Of a stretch of 64,000 bases of DNA, positions 25,457 through 34,734 are shown in pieces. The DNA is from Janibacter limosus (GTDB lineage: Bacteria; Actinomycetota; Actinomycetes; Actinomycetales; Dermatophilaceae). The notes beneath the pieces were generated by a model. The model ran no database searches. It had not been told where the DNA came from and worked only from the letters and a program-made list of their open reading frames with translations. Location: contig NZ_CP036164.1 in NCBI RefSeq assembly GCF_004295485.1, positions 620,001 to 684,000 on the forward strand, written 5' to 3'. Position 1 is the stretch's first letter, and each line of letters starts with the position of its first letter. Both the position numbers and the translations under genes were made by a program.

Positions 25457-27997
25457 GTGTCTCGTTCCGTCCGCATGGTCGGCGCTGTCCTCATCCCGGC
25501 CTTCACCCTGCCGCTGGCTGGCACAGCCACCGCTCGCAGCGTTGACATCCCGCCGCCGCCGACGAACAAGAACCTCCCGAAGGAGCTCGACGTCGCGTCG
25601 CCGTACCTCCCGCAGTCGGTGTGCGACCCGACGCCGAAGCCCGGCGTCACGGCCTTCGCCCGGTTGATGGCCAACAACTACGACGAGTACAACTACGGCA
25701 TCTCCCGCGCCTGCAACTACGGCCTCACGGAGCACTCCGAGGGACGCGCGCTGGACTGGATGCTCGACGCCTCCGACCCGCGTGAGCGGGCCGTCGCCGA
25801 TGGCGTCCTGTCTTGGCTCCTGGCACCGGACTCCGAGGGTCGACCCGCAGCGATGGCGCGCCGCTTCGGGATCATGTACATGATCTTCGACCGCCAGATC
25901 TGGGGCACCTACCAGATGGAGGACGGGTGGCGCCCCTACAACGGCAGCAGCCCGCACACCGACCACATCCACTTCAGCTTCAGCTGGGACGGCGCGATGC
26001 AGCGCACGTCGTGGTGGACCGGGGCCGCGTGGACAGGTGTCACCCAGGGTCCCGGCGGTCCCGTCGTGCCGCTCCCGGACGCGACCTCGTACCCGACCCT
26101 GCGCGAGGGGGCGTCCGGTCCGGACGTCCAGCTCGCCCAGAAGGTCATCGGCGTCACGGCCGACGGAGTCTTCGGTCCGGCGACCAAGGCGGCACTGCGC
26201 ACCTGGCAGAGCAAGAACGGCGTCGCGGTCACCGGGGTCCTGGACGAGGCCACCTGGGACGCGATGGTGAGCAACGGGGACATCCCGGCCCGTGGCGCAG
26301 CCACGCCCGGGGGCGCGCTCGACAAGTACCTCAAGACCACCATCCGCCTGGGGTCCACGGGGGACTCGGTCAAGGCGCTGCAGCGTGAGCTGAAGGTGAC
26401 CGCTGACGGTGCCTTCGGTCCGCAGACCGAGCAGGCGGTCAAGGCCTTCCAGAAGGCCAAGCAGCTCAAGGTCGACGGCGTCGTGGCCCCCAACGTGTGG
26501 CGCGCGCTGGCTGGCCTGTCCTACACCAAGGACGGTGCGACCTCGGGCACCGCCACTGGTCTGGACGCGTACCTGACGACGACGATCCGGTCGGGTTCGC
26601 GTGGGGATGCGGTCAAGGCGTTGCAGCGGGAGCTGAAGGTCACGGCTGATGGTGCCTTCGGTCCGCAGACCGAGCAGGCCGTGCGTACCTTCCAGAAGGC
26701 CAAGCAGCTCAAGGTCGATGGTGTCGTCACCCCCAACGTGTGGAAGGCCCTGGCGGGCAAGACCTACACCAAGGACGGTGCGACCTCGGGTGCCACCACT
26801 GGTCTGGGTGCCTACCTGACGACGACGATCCGGTCGGGTTCGCGTGGGGATGCGGTCAAGGCGTTGCAGCGGGAGCTGAAGGTCACGGCTGATGGTGCCT
26901 TCGGTCCGCAGACCGAGCAGGCCGTGCGTACCTTCCAGAAGGCCAAGCAGCTCAAGGTCGATGGTGTCGTCACCCCCAACGTGTGGAAGGCCCTGGCGGG
27001 CAAGACCTACACCAAGGACGGTGCGACCTCGGGTGCCACCACAGGTCTGGGTGCCTACCTGACGACGACGATCCGGTCGGGCTCGCGTGGGGATGCGGTC
27101 AAGGCGTTGCAGCGGGAGCTGAAGGTCACGGCTGATGGTGCCTTCGGTCCGCAGACCGAGCAGGCCGTGCGTACCTTCCAGAAGGCCAAGCAGCTCAAGG
27201 TCGATGGTGTCGTCACCCCCAACGTGTGGAAGGCCCTGGCGGGCAAGACCTACACCAAGGACGGTGCGACCTCGGGTGCCACCACAGGTCTGGGTGCCTA
27301 CCTGACGACGACGATCCGGTCGGGCTCGCGTGGGGATGCGGTCAAGGCGTTGCAGCGGGAGCTGAAGGTCACGGCTGATGGTGCCTTCGGTCCGCAGACC
27401 GAGCAGGCGGTCAAGGCCTTCCAGAAGGCCAAGCAGCTCAAGGTCGACGGTGTCGTCACCCCCAACGTGTGGAAGGCCCTGGCAGGCAAGACCTACACCA
27501 AGGACGGCGCGACGAGTACGCCGACGACCCGCCCGGCGAGCGCCAAGGTCGTCACCACGACCGAGTTCGACAAGCTGCGCTCGACGGTCCTGGCCAACGG
27601 TGCTCGTGGCGCCGAGGTCAAGGTGCTCCAGCGCGCACTGGGCGGCATCGCGGTGGACGGCTCCTACGGCAGTGGCACCGTCAAGGCGGTCCGTGCCTTC
27701 CAGGAGCAGGAGGGCCTGCGGGTCACCGGCATCGCCGACGAAAAGCTGTGGATCATGCTCGAGCGGCGTGCCTACCCCTTCCTGCGGTACCGCAGCACCG
27801 TCCTCAAGCCGGGCTCGTCGGGTCAGGCCGTCCGCGCCCTCCAGAGCGCGCTGGGCCTGGAGGCGGACGGCAGCTACGGCTCGGCGACGAAGGCCGCGGT
27901 CCGTGAGCTGCAGGCGCGTCACAAGCTCACCCGGACCGGCTATGTCGGCAGCGTGACGTGGCAGGCCCTCGAGCGCGAGATCCGCTCCAAGAGCTGA
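25457..27997 (+). CDS. Secreted LAS-type peptidase-like protein with eight peptidoglycan-binding domains
   Basis: An 846-residue exported protein with a signal peptide ending near residue 27. Residues 45-200 form a small domain with EHSEGRALDW near 95 and SSPHTDHIHFSFSW near 163. This is the H-x6-D plus HxH arrangement of zinc peptidases of the LAS/M15 type. Eight PG_binding_1 domains follow to the C-terminus; domains 2-6 are spaced exactly 81 residues apart and 3-6 are almost identical. It probably cuts or remodels wall peptides while bound to peptidoglycan. GTG start with AAGGAG 6 nt upstream. Repeat number may vary between strains. Confidence 0.85.
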   Translation: MSRSVRMVGAVLIPAFTLPLAGTATARSVDIPPPPTNKNLPKELDVASPYLPQSVCDPTPKPGVTAFARLMANNYDEYNYGISRACNYGLTEHSEGRALDWMLDASDPRERAVADGVLSWLLAPDSEGRPAAMARRFGIMYMIFDRQIWGTYQMEDGWRPYNGSSPHTDHIHFSFSWDGAMQRTSWWTGAAWTGVTQGPGGPVVPLPDATSYPTLREGASGPDVQLAQKVIGVTADGVFGPATKAALRTWQSKNGVAVTGVLDEATWDAMVSNGDIPARGAATPGGALDKYLKTTIRLGSTGDSVKALQRELKVTADGAFGPQTEQAVKAFQKAKQLKVDGVVAPNVWRALAGLSYTKDGATSGTATGLDAYLTTTIRSGSRGDAVKALQRELKVTADGAFGPQTEQAVRTFQKAKQLKVDGVVTPNVWKALAGKTYTKDGATSGATTGLGAYLTTTIRSGSRGDAVKALQRELKVTADGAFGPQTEQAVRTFQKAKQLKVDGVVTPNVWKALAGKTYTKDGATSGATTGLGAYLTTTIRSGSRGDAVKALQRELKVTADGAFGPQTEQAVRTFQKAKQLKVDGVVTPNVWKALAGKTYTKDGATSGATTGLGAYLTTTIRSGSRGDAVKALQRELKVTADGAFGPQTEQAVKAFQKAKQLKVDGVVTPNVWKALAGKTYTKDGATSTPTTRPASAKVVTTTEFDKLRSTVLANGARGAEVKVLQRALGGIAVDGSYGSGTVKAVRAFQEQEGLRVTGIADEKLWIMLERRAYPFLRYRSTVLKPGSSGQAVRALQSALGLEADGSYGSATKAAVRELQARHKLTRTGYVGSVTWQALEREIRSKS
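26320..27534 (+). repeat. Five tandem 243-bp units in the peptidoglycan-binding gene
   Basis: Units begin near 26320, 26563, 26806, 27049 and 27292. The first is divergent; the other four differ at only a few positions. Each encodes one peptidoglycan-binding domain plus the linker KTYTKDGATSG. Confidence 0.9.
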
Positions 27998-28009
27998 CGC
28001 GCGACGGCC

Positions 28010-28060
28010 GCCGAGGGCGTCACCGCGACCGCACGTCGGTCAGGCGGTGACGCCCTCGGC
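28010..28060. terminator. Convergent terminator hairpin
   Basis: Perfect 16-bp arms GCCGAGGGCGTCACCG and CGGTGACGCCCTCGGC with a 19-nt loop. It spans the end of the peptidoglycan-binding gene and the last codons of the convergent TIGR03089 gene. Confidence 0.7.
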
Positions 28061-28744
28061 GTCTGCCCGGCGGGCGAGTGTCTGCTCGTCGGTCGGACCC
28101 AGGTGGACGACCAGCGAGCCCTGCGCCGACCACACGGTGAGGGCCGTGCGCAGGAGGGCCTCGACCGACGGGTCGACGAGCTGGACCCTCGCCCCCTTCG
28201 CCGTGGGGGTGCTCGTGGCGCCGAGGTCCTCATAGCTCGTCTCCTGCCCGGCCACGCGCAGGGCGATGTCATCACCCTGCGGCTCCGCCCAGGCCGCGAA
28301 GAGGTCGCCGTGGGTGGACAGGTCGGCCGCCTCGTCCATGACCCCGTCGGGGAGCGGCACCCCTGCGCTGCGGGCGAGCGCGGCCCGCGTGACGAGCACG
28401 GCCGGCCCGTCCTGGGGCAGCCGGGCCGGGTCGTCGGTCACGACCAGGTCGGGCGAGCCCTCGCCGTCGAGGTCGAGCACGGCGCCGACCGACCAGATCG
28501 CCCACGCCCAGTAGGCCAAGCGCCAGTGCGGCCGCATCGCGAGGTGCACGACGGACCCGGGCTCGATGTCCCACTCCTCCTGCAACGCATTGGCCGCCTT
28601 GCTGACCCAGTTGCCCAGGACCCGCGCCGACAGCTCGACCCGCTCGCCGGCCGTGGGGCCGGGCAGGTCGTCGTAGCAGGTGATCCGCGGCGCCGCGGAG
28701 TCGGTGCGCTGGAGCGTGGCGAGGACCTCTGCAGGAGTGGACAT
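28040..28744 (-). CDS. TIGR03089 family protein
   Basis: A 234-residue protein of the actinobacterial TIGR03089 family, which resembles the N-terminal part of AMP-forming acyl-adenylate synthetases but lacks the catalytic C-terminal domain. Recognisable stretches are ITCYDDLPGPTAGERVELS near residue 21 and NWVSKAANAL near 45. The function is unknown. Members sit next to LCP and glycosyltransferase genes (Rv3268 beside Rv3267), as here. The ATG is 6 nt after a TAGGCT box. Confidence 0.8.
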   Translation of the reverse strand: MSTPAEVLATLQRTDSAAPRITCYDDLPGPTAGERVELSARVLGNWVSKAANALQEEWDIEPGSVVHLAMRPHWRLAYWAWAIWSVGAVLDLDGEGSPDLVVTDDPARLPQDGPAVLVTRAALARSAGVPLPDGVMDEAADLSTHGDLFAAWAEPQGDDIALRVAGQETSYEDLGATSTPTAKGARVQLVDPSVEALLRTALTVWSAQGSLVVHLGPTDEQTLARRADAEGVTA

Positions 28745-28750
28745 GGGCCC

Positions 28751-28756
28751 AGCCTA
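28751..28756 (-). promoter_or_regulatory. Leaderless -10 box of the TIGR03089 gene
   Basis: TAGGCT on the minus strand ends 6 nt before the ATG at 28744. Confidence 0.55.
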
Positions 28757-28780
28757 CGAAGGGAGGGTCGCACCGGCGGA

Positions 28781-28786
28781 TACCGT
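28781..28786 (+). promoter_or_regulatory. Leaderless -10 box of the polytopic membrane protein gene
   Basis: TACCGT ends 7 nt before the GTG at 28794. Confidence 0.5.
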
Positions 28787-28793
28787 GGCCGCC

Positions 28794-30896
28794 GTGGACA
28801 CCCCGACGGCCGAGCGCGCAGACCTGGCCCCCCTGCTCGAGCGCACCGTCGTCGCAGCGGGACTGTGGGTGGTCCTCCTGGGCTTCGTCGGCTCCGTCAT
28901 CGCCTGGCTCGGCGCGTGGATCCCGGCCGTGGGCTTCACGACGGCGCTCGTGACGGCGGCGCTGGCCGTGCGTCTCTCGCGGCATCTGCCCGCGCCCGCG
29001 GGGCGACCGCTGGGACCGGCGGCCGCGGGCGCACTCGTCCTCGGGGTGATCGCGGTGACCGTCTGGACGGGTGCGACGCACTCCGAGCAGGTTCTCCCAC
29101 GTCGGGACTCCGCGAGCTATCTGCAGGCGACGATCTACCTGGCCGAGACCGGCAGCCGGCCGGTGGCCGTCGATGCCGCGACGATCGGTGGGCCGCAGAC
29201 CCTCGCCGAGGACGGGCTGACCCTCGAGGCCCCCGCCTTCTACGAGATCGGTTCCCCGGCCGACCCCTCGGTGCAGCCGCAGTTCATGCCCGGCCCGGCA
29301 CTGGTCTACTCGCTGCCGTGGTGGGCAGGCGGGTCGACCGCCACGTTGTGGACCCCCGCCGTCATCGGTGGCCTCGCGCTGCTGGCCATCGGTCTGCTCG
29401 TCGGTCGGGTCGTGGCACCGTCCGCCGCGGCGCCGGCCGCACTGCTGGTCGGTGCCTGCTTCCCGTGGCTGCACACGGCTCGCTCCACCTACTCCGAACC
29501 CCTCGCCGGCCTCACGCTGGGCGCCGGGTTCCTCGCCCTGACCCTGCTCCTGCGGGCAGCCGACGACACCCGCGAGGAGTCGGCTGCGCAGACTGCGGAC
29601 CGGAGGTTGCGGGGCGCGGCGCTGGTCGCCGGTGCGCTCATCGGGGGGACCGCGATCGTGCGCATCGACGCACTGCGCGAGACGATGCTGCTCATCCCCG
29701 TCGCGGCCGTGCTGCTTGCGAGGTCGAGGGGCTGGGCACGTCATCTCCTGGGCGGTGCGGTCGGCACCACCCTCGCGGGTTTTGCCGTCGCCGGCGTCAT
29801 GAGCTGGCGCTACCTCGGCGAGATCGGCGGGTCGCTCGTGCCGCTCGTCGGACTCGTCGTGCTCATGTCGATCGGCTGCTGGTGGCTGCTGCGCCGCGCT
29901 CGCGCCGGCTGGTCACTGCCGGATCGGCTCACGGCCCGCCTGCCGGTGGTCCTTGCCGGGGCAGTGGTCGTCGTCGGCGTGCTCCTGGCCCTGCGGCCCT
30001 CCTTCATGACGACTCGTCAGGACCCGCGCGACCCCGGGGCCATGTACGTCGCCCGCATGCAGGCCGAGCTGGGTCTGCCGATCGACGGCGGTCGCACCTA
30101 TGCCGAGCACTCCGTCGACTGGCTCGCGTGGTGGATCGGCCCGATCGCCGTCACCATCTCCCTCGTGGTGCTGGCGGTCCTGGCCCATCGCCTCGGGACC
30201 TGGTGGGCGAAGGGAGGTCCCCTCCCGGCGTGGAGCGCGGCCCTCGTGGTCACGACCGGGTCGACCCTGCTGACGCTGGTGCGTCCGGGGATCACGCCGG
30301 ACCACCCCTGGGCCGACAGGCGGCTGCTCATCGCCCTTCCCCTCGCGCTGGTCCTGTGCGTCGCCGCGGCATGGTGGGCCGGGGCCCGCGCCCGGGAGCG
30401 GTGGGGGAGCGCGGCGGGTGCCACCGTCCTCGTCGTCCTCCTGGCCGCGACCGCCGTCCCGACCGCCATGGCGACGTGGCCCCACCGCGCCGAGCGGGTG
30501 GAGGCTGGCGGGCTGGCCGCTGCCAGGACGTACTGCGACGCGCTCGAGCCGGACGACGTCGTGCTGGCCGTGGACGACTGGGCGGTCAACCACTGGACCC
30601 AGGTGACCCGGGGCATGTGCGGGGTGCCCTCCGTGGCGACGACGGGCAAGCTGCGGGACGACCCCCAGCAGGTCCTCGCCGCCGCCAGACGACTGGACGA
30701 GCGCGTCCGCGCGCGCGGCGGCAGGGTGCTGCTCGTGGCCCACAAGGAGCCGCAGACCTTGCAGGACCTGGGTGCCACCGACGTCCGCGTGGTCCTCGAC
30801 ACGCAGCTCATGGAGGACGCCCAAGAACTGACCCGCAGGCCCGAGGGGCTGGACCCGTTGCGCCTCGTCGTGTGGACGGGTCGCGTCCCGCGATGA
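28794..30896 (+). CDS. Polytopic membrane protein, probable GT-C type glycosyltransferase
   Basis: A 700-residue protein with about a dozen predicted membrane helices spread from residue 20 to 570, then a soluble C-terminal domain. The first outside loop carries LPRRDSASYLQATIYLAETG near residue 102, placed like the acidic motif of GT-C enzymes that use polyprenyl-phosphate sugars. No specific family is recognised. It lies upstream of a GT4 enzyme, a flippase-like protein and a methyltransferase, so a role in surface glycan building is likely. The GTG start is supported by its -10 box. Confidence 0.7.
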   Translation: MDTPTAERADLAPLLERTVVAAGLWVVLLGFVGSVIAWLGAWIPAVGFTTALVTAALAVRLSRHLPAPAGRPLGPAAAGALVLGVIAVTVWTGATHSEQVLPRRDSASYLQATIYLAETGSRPVAVDAATIGGPQTLAEDGLTLEAPAFYEIGSPADPSVQPQFMPGPALVYSLPWWAGGSTATLWTPAVIGGLALLAIGLLVGRVVAPSAAAPAALLVGACFPWLHTARSTYSEPLAGLTLGAGFLALTLLLRAADDTREESAAQTADRRLRGAALVAGALIGGTAIVRIDALRETMLLIPVAAVLLARSRGWARHLLGGAVGTTLAGFAVAGVMSWRYLGEIGGSLVPLVGLVVLMSIGCWWLLRRARAGWSLPDRLTARLPVVLAGAVVVVGVLLALRPSFMTTRQDPRDPGAMYVARMQAELGLPIDGGRTYAEHSVDWLAWWIGPIAVTISLVVLAVLAHRLGTWWAKGGPLPAWSAALVVTTGSTLLTLVRPGITPDHPWADRRLLIALPLALVLCVAAAWWAGARARERWGSAAGATVLVVLLAATAVPTAMATWPHRAERVEAGGLAAARTYCDALEPDDVVLAVDDWAVNHWTQVTRGMCGVPSVATTGKLRDDPQQVLAAARRLDERVRARGGRVLLVAHKEPQTLQDLGATDVRVVLDTQLMEDAQELTRRPEGLDPLRLVVWTGRVPR

Positions 30897-30926
30897 CCAC
30901 ACCGGTCGCATAGGCTTCCCCCCGAG

Positions 30927-30971
30927 ATGAGTGAGCCCCACGACACCGAGCCGACCGTCCCCGATGAGTGA
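30927..30971 (+). CDS. Possible 14-residue upstream ORF overlapping the GT4 start
   Basis: ATG at 30927 opens a 14-codon frame (MSEPHDTEPTVPDE) that ends with a TGA inside the first codons of the GT4 gene. A TAGGCT box ends 10 nt upstream, so this ATG would be close to the transcript 5-prime end. It may couple translation into the GT4 gene; it could also be chance. Confidence 0.3.
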   Translation: MSEPHDTEPTVPDE

Positions 30972-32865
30972 CGCCTCGCTGAAGATCGCGATCGTCGGAC
31001 CGACCCATCCCTACAAGGGTGGAGTCGCGTCGCACACCACGACCCTCGCCCACGAGCTCGAGGCCGCCGGCCACGACGTCACCCTGGTCTCGTGGAGCCA
31101 TCTCTACCCGAGCTTCTTCTACCCGGGGGAGCAGTCGGTCCCCAGCTCCGGCGACCCGGACGTCCCTCCCTTCGCCCGCACGGTGCGGGCCCTGTCGTGG
31201 GCTCGCCCGGACTCCCTCGTGCGAGCCGGCCGCCGCCTGCGTGACGTCGACCTGATCGTCGTCGTCCACGTCATCCCACCCGTCGTGCCCCTCCATCTCA
31301 CCCTGCTGCGCGCTGCGGGGGTCGGGCGCACGGCGCTGACCGGCCGCGGTCCGCGCACGGCCGTCATCGCGCACAACGTGCTGCCGCACGAGCCGCACCC
31401 GGGTGACGCGGCCCTGATGCGCACCTTCTTCCGCCGGGTCGACGCCGTCGTCGTCCACTCCGCGGAGCAGTCGCGGCTGGCGCGCGAGCTCGACGCCGAG
31501 CACGTCGTCGTCACGGACCTGCCGCCCCACCTGCCCGGGGGAGACCCCGTCGAGCGCCGCGCCCACCACGGGCCGGCCCGCCTCCTCGCCCTCGGGCTCG
31601 TGCGGGGCTACAAGGGGATCGACGTGCTCCTGCGCGCGATGGTGCGGGTGCCCGACGTGACGCTCACGGTCGCCGGGGAGATGTGGGGCGACACCGGTGA
31701 GGAGATCCGGCGGCTCGCCGAGCACCGCGACCTGCGGGGCCGCGTGCAGATCCACAGCGGCTACGTCCCGGCCGAGCGGATCGCTCCGCTGCTGGCCCAG
31801 CACGACGTGCTGTCGCTGACCTACCGCAGCGCGACCGCCAGCCAGAACGTCCTGCTCGCCCACCAGCACGGTCTGGCCGTCCTGGCCTCCGACGTGGGCA
31901 CCTTCGGTGACCAGGTGCGTGACGGCGTCGACGGTTATCTCGTGCCGCCCGAGGACGAGGACGCGCTCGTCGAGGTGCTGCAGGGGCTGAGCGACCCCGC
32001 CGAGGTCGCCCGCATCCGCGCCGGCGTCACGCAGCCGGACCTGCAGGAGCCGTGGGTCCGCTACGTGGGCACCCTCGAGGCGCTCAGCTCGGCCGACGTG
32101 CTCGCCGACCCCACCCGCCCGGCGCCCGTGCGGCGCCGGTCCCGTCTCGGTCAGGTGGCCGACCGGGCGGAGGACCTCGTGACGCTCGCGAGGCTTGCTC
32201 GGGCCCGTCGCCGCCCCCGGCTGGACCTCGACCGCTCAGACTTCCCGTCCTGGGTGCGCGCCACCGACGTCCTGGTCCACGACGAGGACGCGCGACGTGC
32301 CCACGAGGCCGCCCGTGAGATCGGTCTGCCGCGCGGCGGCGACGAGATCGCCGAGTGGGCCGCACTCGGCGCACTCGAGGTGCTCGTCACCATGCGCGAC
32401 CGGGGCCGGCGCGAGGCCCTGATCATCGACGCCTCCGGAGGCGGGTCCCCCTTCGGCCGGTGGGCCCGGGCCGCCGGGTACGTACCCGTGGAGGTCGAGC
32501 TGACCGGCGCCCGATCGTCCATGACGCTGCTCGACGTCGACACCGCCACCTTGGACTTCGTCACCCGACTGCACCCCGACGACGCCAGTGCCACGGACGT
32601 CGACGAGACGCTCACCCAGGCAGGGTGGGCGCTGCGCGCGGGTGGCCTGCTGTGCCTGACGCTGCCGATCGGCGGCAGCGCCGACGACGTCATCGGCGGG
32701 GCCGCCGACCTGCGGGCCGTCGTCGCACGGGCCGCCGATGCCGGCCTGGACCTCGTCGGCGACGTGGACGGCGACCTCACCGCGCGACTGAGGCATGCCT
32801 CCCGGGTCAGCTCTGACCCGGACGCGGCCCACGCGCTCGTCCGGCTGACCCTGCGCCGCCGATGA
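30964..32865 (+). CDS. GT4 glycosyltransferase fused to a methyltransferase-like domain
   Basis: A 633-residue protein. Residues 1-380 form a GT-B family 4 enzyme: AIVGPTHPYKGGVASHT at the start, LALGLVRGYKGIDVLLRAM near 210, and SQNVLLAHQHGLAVLASDVG near 297, where the usual EPFGL-type motif is altered. Residues 420-633 look like a Rossmann methyltransferase: ALIIDASGGGSPFGRWARA as motif I and DETLTQAGWALRAGGLLCL later. The methyltransferase part lacks a clear acidic residue after motif I. The ATG at 30964 is chosen; an in-frame GTG at 30931 is possible. It couples to the next gene by ATGA. Confidence 0.8.
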   Translation: MSDASLKIAIVGPTHPYKGGVASHTTTLAHELEAAGHDVTLVSWSHLYPSFFYPGEQSVPSSGDPDVPPFARTVRALSWARPDSLVRAGRRLRDVDLIVVVHVIPPVVPLHLTLLRAAGVGRTALTGRGPRTAVIAHNVLPHEPHPGDAALMRTFFRRVDAVVVHSAEQSRLARELDAEHVVVTDLPPHLPGGDPVERRAHHGPARLLALGLVRGYKGIDVLLRAMVRVPDVTLTVAGEMWGDTGEEIRRLAEHRDLRGRVQIHSGYVPAERIAPLLAQHDVLSLTYRSATASQNVLLAHQHGLAVLASDVGTFGDQVRDGVDGYLVPPEDEDALVEVLQGLSDPAEVARIRAGVTQPDLQEPWVRYVGTLEALSSADVLADPTRPAPVRRRSRLGQVADRAEDLVTLARLARARRRPRLDLDRSDFPSWVRATDVLVHDEDARRAHEAAREIGLPRGGDEIAEWAALGALEVLVTMRDRGRREALIIDASGGGSPFGRWARAAGYVPVEVELTGARSSMTLLDVDTATLDFVTRLHPDDASATDVDETLTQAGWALRAGGLLCLTLPIGGSADDVIGGAADLRAVVARAADAGLDLVGDVDGDLTARLRHASRVSSDPDAAHALVRLTLRRR

Positions 32866-33866
32866 GCACGACCGGGACCAGCCCGCGGCCACCGCGCCGC
32901 AGCGGCCGCAAGCGGGTGCTCGACGTGCTGCGCATCGGCTTCCTCGTCGTCGTGCTCGCCGCGGTGGGCATCGCGCTCTGGAGCAACTGGGCGCAGGTCC
33001 GGGGCGACCTGCGCAGGCTGGGGCCGGTGACCCTGCTCAGCGCCACGGCCTTCGCGCTGCTGTCGCCCTTCTTCACCGTCCTGGGGTGGCGGGTGCTGCT
33101 CGCCGACCTCGGCTCGCGTCTGCACATCGCCCCGGCCAGCGGCGTCTTCTTCGTCGGACAGCTGGGCAAGTACCTGCCCGGGTCGGTCTGGTCGGTCGTC
33201 GTGCAGACCGAGATGGCCGCCAAGCTCGGCGTGCCGCGGCGTCGGAGCGCGGTCGTCGGGCTCCTGTGCATCGCGCTGTCGGCGCTCACCGGGATGATCG
33301 CCGGTCTGCCGGCCCTGCCCGTGCTCCTCACCCGCGGCGACACCGTCATCCCGTGGTGGTCGCTGCTGCTCATCATCGTGGCGCTCGGCGTCCTGCTCTG
33401 GCCGCCACTGCTCAACTGGGGCATCCGCAGGATGCTGCGGCTCCTCGGTCGCGAGCCCCTGGAGCACGCGCTCACCCCCGCCGCGGTCGGCCTGTCGAGC
33501 CTGTGGTTCCTGCTGTCGTGGCTCGTGGGTGGCCTGTCCGTGTGGGTCATGGCCCGCAATGTCGCGCCCGACGACGCCGACGCCTCGAGGCTCCTGCTCG
33601 TCGCGGTCTCGGGCTACCTGCTGGCAGCCGGCATCGGCATGTTCAGCATCGTGGTGCCGGCCGGTGTGGGCGTGCGCGACGGCGTCATGGTCCTGCTCCT
33701 CACCACGCAGATGCCGATCTCGGCCGCCACGGCGGTCGTCGTCGTCGCGCGCTTCCTCACCGTCCTCGCCGATGTCGTCTGGGCGGCCATCGGCTGGCTC
33801 TGGGCCAAGTCGCACCACCTGCTGCCCGGCCCCGCGCCGGACCTCGACCCGACTCCCTCCTCGTAA
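32862..33866 (+). CDS. Flippase-like membrane protein (UPF0104/MprF N-domain family)
   Basis: A 334-residue integral membrane protein with about eight helices. VGQLGKYLPGSVWSVVVQTEM near residue 100 and VPAGVGVRDGVMVLLL near 265 are signatures of the lysylphosphatidylglycerol synthetase TM (AglD/UPF0104) family. Members flip lipids or act with polyprenol-phosphate glycosyltransferases. Its ATGA overlap with the GT4 fusion suggests a joint role in moving or building a lipid-linked sugar. Confidence 0.82.
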   Translation: MSTTGTSPRPPRRSGRKRVLDVLRIGFLVVVLAAVGIALWSNWAQVRGDLRRLGPVTLLSATAFALLSPFFTVLGWRVLLADLGSRLHIAPASGVFFVGQLGKYLPGSVWSVVVQTEMAAKLGVPRRRSAVVGLLCIALSALTGMIAGLPALPVLLTRGDTVIPWWSLLLIIVALGVLLWPPLLNWGIRRMLRLLGREPLEHALTPAAVGLSSLWFLLSWLVGGLSVWVMARNVAPDDADASRLLLVAVSGYLLAAGIGMFSIVVPAGVGVRDGVMVLLLTTQMPISAATAVVVVARFLTVLADVVWAAIGWLWAKSHHLLPGPAPDLDPTPSS

Positions 33867-33877
33867 GGTGATCTTCC

Positions 33878-34726
33878 ATGTCTGACTCCACCTCCTCCAG
33901 CCAGGTCGCTGCACCCCCCGGCGGGCGGCTCCTGGCCGTCGCCAAGCGGGGCGCCGAGCACCTCCTGTGGGGCCGGGTGGCCGTCCAGCGACGGATCGAG
34001 GCCCGAACCAGGGGAGCGCGCCCCGTCCCCACGAGCGTCCCGCCCACGGGGGTGCTCACGGATGCCGCCACCTGGCGCCGGGCCACGGCCGAGGCCAAGC
34101 GACTGCGCCTCCCGCTGCACCGGGACCTGCCCAAGAACTGGGATGCGCTCGGTGCCGTCGCCGCCGTCCTCGACCTCGTCGACGACGGGACGCGCAGCGC
34201 GCGGATCATGGACGCCGGCAGCGCGCGGTACTCACCGGTCCTGCCGTGGCTGCGCCTCTACGGCTTCGGCGCAGCAGCCGGCTCGCTCATCGGCATCAAC
34301 CTCGAGTTCGGGTCGCAGGTCACCCGCGACGGCGTCGTCTTCCGCTACGGCGACGTCACCGACACCGGGCTGCCCACCGGCCACCTCGACGCCATCACCT
34401 GCATGTCGGTCATCGAGCACGGGGTGCCGCTCGAGGGCTTCATCGCGGAGTCGGCCCGGCTGCTGCGCCCCGGAGGCGTCCTCGCGGTCTCGACCGACTA
34501 CGACCAGGACCCGCCGGACACGACCGGCAAGGTGATCTACGGGTCCCAGGTGCACATCTTCTCGCCCCAGGAGATCCGCGACCTCGTGGCGATGGCCGAC
34601 CGTCACGACCTCGAGCTGGTCGGCACGCTCGACGACCGGGCGCTGTCGCACACGGAGCGGCCCGTCCACTGGGGCAGGGTCGACCTCGACTACACCTTCA
34701 TCCTCCTGACCTTCCGCAGGCGCTGA
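33878..34726 (+). CDS. Class I SAM-dependent methyltransferase in glycan cluster
   Basis: A 282-residue protein. Motif I is IMDAGSARYSPVLPWL near residue 109, with IGINLEF as post-I, AITCMSVIEHGVPLEGF near 170, and RLLRPGGVLAVSTDY near 195. YGSQVHIFSPQEI is typical of methyltransferases in polysaccharide clusters. It probably modifies a sugar or lipid carrier made by the upstream genes. TAAGGT ends 8 nt before the ATG and could serve as -10 box or, through AAGGTG, as ribosome site. Confidence 0.82.
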   Translation: MSDSTSSSQVAAPPGGRLLAVAKRGAEHLLWGRVAVQRRIEARTRGARPVPTSVPPTGVLTDAATWRRATAEAKRLRLPLHRDLPKNWDALGAVAAVLDLVDDGTRSARIMDAGSARYSPVLPWLRLYGFGAAAGSLIGINLEFGSQVTRDGVVFRYGDVTDTGLPTGHLDAITCMSVIEHGVPLEGFIAESARLLRPGGVLAVSTDYDQDPPDTTGKVIYGSQVHIFSPQEIRDLVAMADRHDLELVGTLDDRALSHTERPVHWGRVDLDYTFILLTFRRR

Positions 34727-34734
34727 GCCGACGG

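Noticed and set aside
26320..27534. CRISPR-like array
   Set aside because: The 243-bp repeats are contiguous, in frame and encode peptidoglycan-binding domains, with no unique spacers.
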